From: JAVBQJ01 sp045532655
GTDB taxonomy: Bacteria; Verrucomicrobiota; Lentisphaeria; Victivallales; Victivallaceae
Direction of reading: 5' to 3'
Length of the DNA: 19,843 nt
Assembly: GCA_045532655.1 (NCBI GenBank)
Contig: JAZSGI010000154.1
Location: forward strand, 1-19,843
Part shown: positions 14,199 to 19,843 of the stretch, in pieces
How positions within the stretch are numbered: the first letter of the stretch is position 1
Layout: each line of letters starts with the position of its first letter
Made by a program: the position numbers and the translations under genes
Notes under the pieces: model-generated
The model's database searches: none
Told to the model about the DNA's origin: nothing
Seen by the model: the letters and a program-made list of their open reading frames with translations, nothing else

Positions 14199-16256
14199 TT
14201 ACAAGCTCGCTTTACGCAGTTCGATTTCGTAAATATCAATCATGTCTTCGGGGAGGAAGTCATTGAAGTTGTCAAGCCGTATACCACATTCAAGCCCGGC
14301 CTTCACCTCTTTGACGTCATCCTGGAATCGGCGCAGACTTGCCACAGAACCATTGTATATAAGTTCTTTTTTGCGGTAAACACGAGCCTTTGCCCCCACC
14401 TTGACAGAACCGGCTTCAACAATACAGCCGCAAACTTTCGGACCCTTTGAAAGTTCAAATATCTGCAGGATCTTGGCTTTGCCCAGTTCTTTTTCGCGTT
14501 TTTCCGGATCAAGACGTCCGGTCAGGGCATCTGTGATATCCTCCAGCAATTCATAAATGATGCTGTAAAGGCGGATTTCAACACCGTTCTTTTTGGCGAT
14601 CTCGTTCACACCGGGATTGACCCGCACGTGGAATCCCACGATCATTGCCCCTGATGCAGCCGCAAGCATAACGTCGTTTTCTGTGATTGCTCCCACAGAA
14701 TTCATTACGACTTCCACCTTTATCTTGTCATCGGGCAGTTCTGCCAGTGACTGTTCAATGGCTTCACCGGAACCGCGGACATCGGATTTGATAACGACCG
14801 ACATCTTGTTCTGGGACTGGGAATCGATCTTGTTGAAAAGATCGTCCAGACTGGAAATACTCTGGTTGGCAAGTTTGTCATCTCTGTTGGCAGCGGCACG
14901 TTCCTCGGCACGCTGACGGGCTTCTCTTTCATTGGCGCAAACCTCAAAGGCGCACCCTGCTTCCGGAACTCCGGAGAGCCCGACAAGTTTTACAGGGGTG
15001 GATGGCCCGGCAGATTTGACCCGTTTACCTTTGTCATCGATCAGGTTTTTCACCCTGCCGTAATATTCACCGCAAAGGACGGAATCGCCGATTTTAAGAG
15101 TACCGTTCTGGACAAGGATATTGGTCGTTGCCCCGAGCCCCTGTTCCAACTGTGCCTCAATAACGACACCCTGTGCAGAGCGTTTGGGATTTGCCTTCAA
15201 TTCAAGCATTTCGCTTTCAAGCAGGATACGGTCGAGGAGATCATCCATACCGGCACCTGTTTTTGCAGAGACCCGCACTGTACCGATATCACCGCCCCAG
15301 TCTTCACTGGTGAGATTGTTCTGCTGCATCTGGAGCAGAACCCTGTCGCAGTCGGCAGTCGGCAGGTCGATCTTGTTGATGGCAACTATGATCGGCACCT
15401 TTGCCGCCTGGGCGTGGTGCAAAGCCTCGACAGTTTGCGGCATGAATCCGTCATCTGCCGCTACAACCAGCACAACGACGTCAGTAACATTTGCTCCTCT
15501 GGCACGCATTTGCGTAAACGCCGCATGTCCGGGAGTGTCGATAAAAGTGATCTGTTCGCCGTTGTGCATAATTGTGGATGCACCGATATGCTGTGTGATA
15601 CGCCCTGCTTCACCGGTAACGACACTGGTATGCCTGATATAATCCTGCAAAGAAGTTTTACCATGGTCAACGTGTCCCATGAATGTTGCCACAGGGGGAC
15701 GGGGGACAAGTTTTTCCGGTTCTTCTTTTATAACAGGTTTGGCGGCAACTGGTACAGCTGGTTTTTCTCTGTGTTCAGCCACAAGAGTTATACCCCATCC
15801 GGCACAGAGTTTCTTTGCGGTTTCTTCCGGAACAGATTGATTTATACTGACCAATTCGCCCAGTTTCATAAGATCCGCAATGACCTCATTGGGACGTTTA
15901 CCGACGGCTTCGGCAAGATTTTTGACCACGATAGGGGTCTTGATATGCAGTTCGCCGTTGGCATCGACTGCCGAAGCAGCAGGAGCAGAAGCCTGTTCCT
16001 GCTGGGGTTTGTTTTTCTGATTTTTATCTTTGCCTTTACCGTTTTTATCTTTGCCTTTTGCTTTGGCAGCTGGATCTGTTTCCCTGCGGGCCCGGAGAGC
16101 TTTAAGGCGTGCTTCAAGTTGTTCCACTCTGTTTTCCGGAACCTCTGAATCCACATCCATGGCGTCGACACCCATTGAAATAAGTTCGCCGATAATATCC
16201 GACGGTGCAAGTTTGTGGCGTGCCGATATATCTCTGACTTTAATAACTTTACTCAT
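14199..16256 (-). CDS. infB: Translation initiation factor IF-2
   Basis: A 685-residue GTPase that places fMet-tRNA on the 30S subunit. Order: an IF2 N-terminal helical module (about 1-50), a lysine-rich low-complexity linker (about 60-90), a second IF2_N-like module (about 105-155), then the GTPase domain with G1 GHVDHGKT (194-201), G3 DTPGH (240-244), G4 NKID (294-297) and G5 SAK (330-332), and finally the beta-barrel and C-terminal tRNA-binding domains. The conserved switch segment reads GEAGRITQHIGA, with Arg where many IF-2 proteins have Gly. The shorter N-terminal region makes it smaller than E. coli IF-2 (890). AGGAG precedes the ATG by about 10 bases. It lies 30 bases downstream of nusA. 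Confidence 0.97.
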   Translation of the reverse strand: MSKVIKVRDISARHKLAPSDIIGELISMGVDAMDVDSEVPENRVEQLEARLKALRARRETDPAAKAKGKDKNGKGKDKNQKNKPQQEQASAPAASAVDANGELHIKTPIVVKNLAEAVGKRPNEVIADLMKLGELVSINQSVPEETAKKLCAGWGITLVAEHREKPAVPVAAKPVIKEEPEKLVPRPPVATFMGHVDHGKTSLQDYIRHTSVVTGEAGRITQHIGASTIMHNGEQITFIDTPGHAAFTQMRARGANVTDVVVLVVAADDGFMPQTVEALHHAQAAKVPIIVAINKIDLPTADCDRVLLQMQQNNLTSEDWGGDIGTVRVSAKTGAGMDDLLDRILLESEMLELKANPKRSAQGVVIEAQLEQGLGATTNILVQNGTLKIGDSVLCGEYYGRVKNLIDDKGKRVKSAGPSTPVKLVGLSGVPEAGCAFEVCANEREARQRAEERAAANRDDKLANQSISSLDDLFNKIDSQSQNKMSVVIKSDVRGSGEAIEQSLAELPDDKIKVEVVMNSVGAITENDVMLAAASGAMIVGFHVRVNPGVNEIAKKNGVEIRLYSIIYELLEDITDALTGRLDPEKREKELGKAKILQIFELSKGPKVCGCIVEAGSVKVGAKARVYRKKELIYNGSVASLRRFQDDVKEVKAGLECGIRLDNFNDFLPEDMIDIYEIELRKASL

Positions 16257-16286
16257 AAATTTCTTATCTCCTTTCCCCCCATCGTA

Positions 16287-17528
16287 TTACTCAGCAGTAA
16301 CAAGGGCTGCAAAGGCTTTGCGGACGGCATCAGCATCAATACCTTCGATTTCCAGAATCTGTTCCAGACCTGCTTCTTTGAGGCCATCGACGGTAACGTA
16401 CCCGTTTTTCACCAGAATTCGGCATGTTTTTTCATTCATTCCGGTAGCTCCAGCCAGCGAAGCGGCAGCTTTTGAAATTTTTTCTGCCATGGTTTCCTGT
16501 TTTGGAGCCTCGGCCTGACGGATATTGATCGTCCATCCGACGAGTTTGGCTGAAAGGCGCACATTCTGAGCCTTTTTGCCAAATGCCAGTTTGGACTGTT
16601 CATTGGCCACAGTCACCTGCAATTCGTGTCCGTTTTCATTGATTTCCACGGAAAGGACCTCTGCCGGAGAGAGCGCATTGGCGGCAAATTTGCAAATATT
16701 TGCATCCCATGGTACAATATCAATGCGTTCGCCGTTGAGTTCATTGGTGATATTGCGTACCCTGGCTCCTCTCACCCCGACACATGCGCCGACAGGATCG
16801 ACTCTCGGGTCATTTGATTTGACGGCGATCTTGGTGCGGCTTCCGGCTTCCCGTGCAACACTGACGATCTCCACGACACCGTCGTGAATTTCAGAAACTT
16901 CTCTTTCAAAGAGCCGTTTGATGAAATCCGGATGAGTACGGGATACCACCAGACTGGGACCAGCGCCAGTCACATCGATTTTCAACAGCAGTGCATTGAT
17001 ACGGTCACCAGAAACATACTGTTCGCCGGGTATTTTTTCCTTGACCGGCAGAATACCTTCTGCCCGCTGAAAATCTATAATAATATTTCCGGCATCAAAA
17101 CGGCGCACCGTGCCATTGATAATATGATTGACTCTGTCATTGAATTCCGCTCTTGCGGTTTCTTTTTCTGCTTTTCTGAGCTGCTGTATGATTGCCTGTT
17201 TGGCAGCCTGTGCAGCAATACGTCCGAAGTTGCTTGGGGTGACCTCCCAATCGATGACATCTCCGACAGCAGCATTTGGGAATCTGGTAACAGCCTGCTG
17301 CAGAAGTATCTGATCAGAATTTGGAGCAGCTTCAACGACTTCGAGTTCTGCCCATGCCTGAACTTTACCAGAAGCGGGGTTGATTTTGACCTTCAACCGG
17401 CTTGCAGGGTGAATACTTTTCTGTGAAGCAGAGAGAATAGCAGCTTCAACAGCTTTGATAACGCTTTCCCTGTTGATTCCGCGTTCCTGTTCGATGTATT
17501 CAAAAATGGAGAGAAATTCATTCGCCAT
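16287..17528 (-). CDS. nusA: Transcription termination/antitermination factor NusA
   Basis: A 413-residue RNA polymerase-binding factor that modulates pausing, intrinsic termination and antitermination. Domains are an N-terminal polymerase-binding region (1-125), S1 (about 135-200), KH1 with VGACVGVRGARVRNITNEL (246-264), KH2 with AFGKKAQNVRLSAKLVGW (315-332), and a single helix-hairpin-helix-like module (about 365-410). It lacks the two acidic repeats of E. coli NusA (495). The ATG at 17528 is preferred over one at 17555 because AGAGGTGA lies about 5 bases upstream. It is the first gene of its operon. No rimP gene precedes it, unlike in many bacteria. A leader of about 185 bases with a terminator lies upstream. 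Confidence 0.96.
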   Translation of the reverse strand: MANEFLSIFEYIEQERGINRESVIKAVEAAILSASQKSIHPASRLKVKINPASGKVQAWAELEVVEAAPNSDQILLQQAVTRFPNAAVGDVIDWEVTPSNFGRIAAQAAKQAIIQQLRKAEKETARAEFNDRVNHIINGTVRRFDAGNIIIDFQRAEGILPVKEKIPGEQYVSGDRINALLLKIDVTGAGPSLVVSRTHPDFIKRLFEREVSEIHDGVVEIVSVAREAGSRTKIAVKSNDPRVDPVGACVGVRGARVRNITNELNGERIDIVPWDANICKFAANALSPAEVLSVEINENGHELQVTVANEQSKLAFGKKAQNVRLSAKLVGWTINIRQAEAPKQETMAEKISKAAASLAGATGMNEKTCRILVKNGYVTVDGLKEAGLEQILEIEGIDADAVRKAFAALVTAE

Positions 17529-17570
17529 GGCTTCACCTCTTTCGATGTTGTGCATTCCGCCGGTATTTCC

Positions 17571-17594
17571 CGGAGGGTCCTCTCATCCCCTCCG
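17571..17594 (-). promoter_or_regulatory. Leader hairpin between the nusA terminator and its start
   Basis: On the minus strand CGGAGGG (17594-17588) pairs perfectly with CCCTCCG (17577-17571) around a 10-base loop. No T-run follows, so it is not a terminator. The same CCCTCCGG element (17577-17570) can alternatively pair with CCGGAGGG (17645-17638), which lies immediately upstream of the terminator stem. The two GGAGGG copies therefore compete for one partner. Confidence 0.5.
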
Positions 17595-17638
17595 ACAAAA
17601 ATAAAAGAAGCGGGTGATGCAAAATACCTACCCACTTC
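17595..17638 (-). terminator. Intrinsic terminator inside the nusA leader (candidate attenuator)
   Basis: On the minus strand GAAGTGGGT (17638-17630) pairs with ACCCGCTTC (17615-17607), nine pairs including one G-U wobble, around a 14-base loop, and is followed at once by TTTTATTTTTGT (17606-17595). The wobble becomes a mismatch on the plus strand, and no T-run lies on that side, so it acts only leftward. It sits downstream of the nusA promoter with no gene between, which makes it an attenuator candidate and not an ordinary gene end. Confidence 0.7.
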
Positions 17639-17719
17639 CCTCCGGTCGTTGAAATGCTGGTTAACGATTATTACACAAAATACCTGTATTGATTGATCCT
17701 TATAAAAGTTCTACCATGT

Positions 17720-17748
17720 AATATATCACAGATAGACGATTTATTCAA
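17720..17748 (-). promoter_or_regulatory. Promoter for the nusA-infB-rbfA-DHH-truB operon
   Basis: TTGAAT (17748-17743) is followed after 17 bases by TATATT (17725-17720), preceded by TGA (extended -10). Transcription would begin near 17712, giving a leader of about 185 bases before the nusA ATG that contains the terminator at 17595-17638. Confidence 0.6.
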
Positions 17749-17807
17749 GTGCATAAATAAATTTTTTTTTATTTTTGCTTATATTGACGATTGTAAAATT
17801 AAACGCA

Positions 17808-17825
17808 CCCCCTCCCGGGAGGGGG
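17808..17825. repeat. 18-bp perfect GC palindrome in AT-rich DNA
   Basis: CCCCCTCCC is followed directly by GGGAGGGGG, a perfect 18-base palindrome with no spacer. The flanks are very AT-rich (a run of nine Ts starts at 17762). No T-run follows on either side, so it is not a canonical terminator. Its purine half precedes an ATG at 17834 and could act as a Shine-Dalgarno sequence or hide one. Confidence 0.6.
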
Positions 17826-17833
17826 GAATACCA

Positions 17834-18437
17834 ATGTCTTTTATGATATTATTTAAAAACAAATTTGACACAAGGTAATGTTCCTTACTATTCGATTGGA
17901 GTCAATACTTGGCATTACTTGATGTTTTGCACTCCCGAGCAGGCTGTTGTTGAAATTTTATACAGTATTCTCGAACAGATGGGAGTCGCAGTTCAAGATA
18001 AAAATGGAAAATTTAAGGCTATAGCCAAACAAGTTCTTACTTTTACAACAACCGCTGTAGGAAATATTTTAGGCCAAACGATTGGAATAGATGAGGTCGG
18101 ATCAAGTATTTTGGAAGCCTCTAAAAGTTGCCAAAACGGAACAGATAGCACTTCTTACAACCTTCGTCCAGCTTCATCAAAAGATGAGCAGCTTAAGATA
18201 AAAATCAAGCAAGCTATACGAAATATTTATTTTTTCCCAATGCTAAATCAGCAAAATAAGGTGAGTTGCTTAACTTTGAAGGAAATGTTGTTATTATTTC
18301 AAAAATTTAACTCACCGGAGGTGTATTTATGGAAAATCAAATCGACTGGACAAAAGAGTGTGAAAAAATCGCTGCGGAACTGGCTGATGATGTTGTCAGC
18401 AAGTTTGTCAACAATGAAGAGATCGATCTTAATCTGA
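17834..18437 (+). pseudogene. Unrecognised ORF, probably frameshifted or with a non-ATG start
   Basis: An open frame runs from a TTG at 17865 to 18437 (190 codons), with no ATG before 17922 and no Shine-Dalgarno at the TTG. A separate 14-codon frame (17834-17878) begins ATG about 8 bases after a G-rich tract. Removing one base near 17873 would join the two into MSFMILFKNKFDT-GNVPYYSIGVN. This suggests a one-base frameshift in a once intact gene, a sequencing error, or programmed shifting. The middle (about codons 20-90) looks protein-like; the last 36 codons overlap the next gene in another frame and are probably not meaningful. Low GC and no recognised domain mark it as accessory DNA. Function is unknown. 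Confidence 0.4.
18260..18316 (+). promoter_or_regulatory. Inverted repeat ending at the ribosome-binding site of the 78-residue gene
   Basis: GGTGAGTT (18260-18267) and AACTCACC (18309-18316) are perfect 8-base inverted repeats separated by 41 bases. The right arm is followed immediately by the GGAGG Shine-Dalgarno sequence (18317-18321). If the RNA folds this way, the stem would sit against the ribosome-binding site and could modulate its use. Confidence 0.4.
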
Positions 18438-18565
18438 CTCGCTCGATCAATCCGGGAGATGTCTATGGCTTGCTCTCCCGTACTCCGCTTAATGATAAAT
18501 GGAACACGGTGATCATCAAAATTCATACAAAAAATTTTCCTGAAAATTTTGCTTCACAATATTGA
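18329..18565 (+). CDS. Small uncharacterised protein (78 residues)
   Basis: A short acidic protein beginning MENQIDWTKECEKIAAELAD, with one predicted helix (about 8-28) and a beta-rich second half (NTVIIKIHTKNF). The strong Shine-Dalgarno GGAGG lies 7 bases before its ATG, and codon use is closer to the housekeeping genes than to the AT-rich sequence upstream, so I consider it real. No domain is recognised and no signal peptide or membrane segment is seen. It overlaps the doubtful upstream ORF by 109 bases in another frame. Its stop lies inside the -35 box of the following gene's promoter. A role linked to the large repeat protein downstream is possible only from position. Confidence 0.65.
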   Translation: MENQIDWTKECEKIAAELADDVVSKFVNNEEIDLNLTRSINPGDVYGLLSRTPLNDKWNTVIIKIHTKNFPENFASQY

Positions 18566-18590
18566 CAAACAGGTTAAATAGTGCTAAAGT
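18562..18590 (+). promoter_or_regulatory. Promoter for the large repeat protein
   Basis: TTGACA (18562-18567) and TAAAGT (18585-18590) are 17 bases apart, with TGC directly before the -10. The -35 overlaps the stop codon of the 78-residue gene. The -10 ends 65 bases upstream of the ATG at 18656, whose own Shine-Dalgarno is AGGGTGA. Confidence 0.55.
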
Positions 18591-18655
18591 TAGTCGATTA
18601 GGTTGTTTTTGTATTTAAGGATTATGATATTATAGAAAATAATTAGGGTGAAATT

Positions 18656-19843
18656 ATGGCTGTTGTTCTTATTGGTGTATATGTAAAATCAAGTTTCAAG
18701 GAGGGTGCCAATAATCTGGCACCTGACAACACTCCTCTTGAATATGGTAAAACTGCCTTCAGCAAACTGGAAGATGCTTTATTGGCTGTTTCTCCAGGAA
18801 CAACGATCGTTATGCTTGATAAGAATGCCACCGTCAAGCTCAGAGAAGGCGGGATTATCGAAGTGGCAACCGATAACCTTACAGTTCTCGGCGGCACTGA
18901 AAACGAAGACGCATACAAGTCTGTGGCATCTTTAACAATAAACGGCGAAAAAGCCACAGTAGCAGATATAGCCGAGACTGCGTTAAAACTTTTCAAAGAT
19001 GTCAAAATCATCAACGCCTCCACCGGAGAAATCATCGGCGGTGAATTTTCTGTCAAAAAACAGAAAAAAGCTGACGGCACAGGAAAAATAATCACTGAAC
19101 TCAAGGCAATCGGTTCTGCAACTGTCAGCAAAAGTTCCGAAGTCGGACCGATTTCAGGCTACAGCAACGTGACTGTCGAAAGCGGTTCCAGTGTCCATAG
19201 CATCATTGCATCCCATGCCAATGCCGGTTCTTTTAAAGATGAAAAGAGTACGACACGCAAAATATCCGCCCCTTACTCCGGCAACGATACTCATACCACT
19301 ACAGAAAGTTCAGTTGGTTCAGTTAAAATTACCGCTGCAGATGTTAATGACGTAGTTTCCGGTTATACCAATGTTTCATTGAAAGAAGCATATGTCGGCA
19401 GCGATATCAAGCGTGGAGCAAATTACAGCGACATTCTCCGGGAGAATTATTCTACTCAAAAAGATAAAATCACCTTCGTTCAGGAAGTTAATTGTGTAGA
19501 GAACGCCTCCGGTAATCTGACAGCAGTCGACAGTCTGATCGCTGGCGGCATCAGTGATTACAACACAGTAACACTGACAAATACCGGCGCCGGTTCAATC
19601 AGCCGCAATATGGGAGCAAAAGATTTTACCAAAACCACTTGGACAGGTCTTACGGCAGATGATGTCGAGAAGCTTTCAGAGGGCGAAGAGCGTAATCAAT
19701 TTATCACTGCCAGTGAGAGCACTCTTGAAATCAAGGCTTCCGGCAACGCAACGCTGAAAGTTGATAAAAACGCCTCCGATAATATGACCGTTGGCGACAT
19801 CAAAGGCTATAGTAATGTCACTGCGACAGGATACGATAACGGG
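18656..19843 (+). CDS. Large beta-strand-repeat surface protein, 5' part (partial, continues beyond window)
   Basis: An open frame of at least 396 codons from ATG 18656 (AGGGTGA about 4 bases upstream) to the window edge. After a non-repetitive start (1-150), a degenerate repeat appears, with the core I-x-G-Y-x-N-V-T/S near residues 166, 234, 299 and 382, usually followed 8-12 residues later by G-S-x-I. Core forms are ISGYSNVTVESGSSVHSI, VSGYTNVSLKEAYVGSDI, ISDYNTVTLTNTGAGSIS and IKGYSNVTATGYDNG. The composition (Thr, Ser, Asn, Gly, Val, almost no Cys) suits a long beta-helix adhesin or outer-surface protein, as in large 'beta strand repeat-containing' proteins. No classical signal peptide is visible, so export may use a C-terminal signal outside the window. 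Function is inferred from composition only. Confidence 0.8.
   Translation, partial: MAVVLIGVYVKSSFKEGANNLAPDNTPLEYGKTAFSKLEDALLAVSPGTTIVMLDKNATVKLREGGIIEVATDNLTVLGGTENEDAYKSVASLTINGEKATVADIAETALKLFKDVKIINASTGEIIGGEFSVKKQKKADGTGKIITELKAIGSATVSKSSEVGPISGYSNVTVESGSSVHSIIASHANAGSFKDEKSTTRKISAPYSGNDTHTTTESSVGSVKITAADVNDVVSGYTNVSLKEAYVGSDIKRGANYSDILRENYSTQKDKITFVQEVNCVENASGNLTAVDSLIAGGISDYNTVTLTNTGAGSISRNMGAKDFTKTTWTGLTADDVEKLSEGEERNQFITASESTLEIKASGNATLKVDKNASDNMTVGDIKGYSNVTATGYDNG

Noticed and set aside
15414..16148. Plus-strand open frame of 244 codons opposite infB
   Set aside because: Shadow of the IF-2 gene; its Phe/Cys-rich translation mirrors the Lys-rich linker on the coding strand.
17393..17635. 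GTG-started minus-strand frame in the nusA leader that could be a leader peptide
   Set aside because: It continues deep into nusA in another frame, its start sits inside the terminator stem, and the GGAGGG before it is only about one base from the GTG.
17528..17750. Possible tRNA gene ahead of nusA, as in the E. coli metY arrangement
   Set aside because: No cloverleaf, no T-loop GTTC-A motif and no CCA end could be found; the folded elements are a terminator and a hairpin.
18643..19131. Minus-strand open frame of 162 codons opposite the repeat protein
   Set aside because: It arises from the Thr/Ser/Asn-rich repeat gene read backwards; no Shine-Dalgarno sequence, and the forward frame is open to the window edge with repeat structure.
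1..19843. CRISPR array, insertion sequence, toxin-antitoxin or phage module
   Set aside because: No regularly spaced direct repeats, no transposase or integrase motifs and no recognisable toxin/antitoxin pair were seen; the 78-residue gene is not close to any family I know.

Overview
This window is the chromosome of a Gram-negative, rod-building bacterium. It has mreC/mreD/PBP2 elongasome genes, moderate GC content, short intergenic gaps and a very large repetitive beta-strand-type surface protein. Gene content and the style of the surface protein suggest the PVC group, possibly Lentisphaerota/Victivallis-like. That placement is inference from recognisable families; no marker here proves it.

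Layout. (1) 118-5444, minus strand: one tight operon, ptsH (HPr) - ptsI (Enzyme I) - mreC - mreD - mrdA (PBP2), behind a good extended -10 promoter. It joins the general PTS phosphorelay to side-wall peptidoglycan synthesis. (2) 5585-9696, plus strand: an MBL-fold hydrolase, then a Bax1-inhibitor-like membrane protein, a UDP-sugar (N-acetylhexosamine type) 6-dehydrogenase and an AlgI-type MBOAT acyltransferase. The last three are nearly abutting and suit making and O-acetylating an acidic surface polysaccharide. A small orphan ORF, a terminator and a promoter follow, then an SGNH/GDSL esterase (9990-10631). (3) 10715-17528, minus strand: the conserved transcription/translation operon nusA - infB - rbfA - DHH phosphoesterase (nrnA-like) - truB, ending in an unrecognised 444-residue protein with a His/Cys/Asp-rich island. 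The nusA leader has a strong-looking promoter, a strand-specific intrinsic terminator and a further hairpin, so attenuation is likely. (4) 17750-19843, plus strand: an AT-rich accessory stretch holding an 18-bp perfect GC palindrome, a possibly frameshifted ORF, a 78-residue orphan gene and the 5' end of a repetitive surface protein that runs off the window.

No rRNA, tRNA, CRISPR array, insertion sequence or complete mobile element was seen. Most of the window is conserved housekeeping DNA. The points most worth following are the nusA leader, the metal-island protein, the pts-mre operon, the small orphan ORF after algI, and the accessory region at the right end. Start codons were chosen from Shine-Dalgarno spacing, overlap with neighbours and family N-termini. 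Several (ptsI, ptsH, mrdA, the UDP-sugar dehydrogenase, SGNH, DHH, rbfA, nusA) are shorter than the longest open frame.
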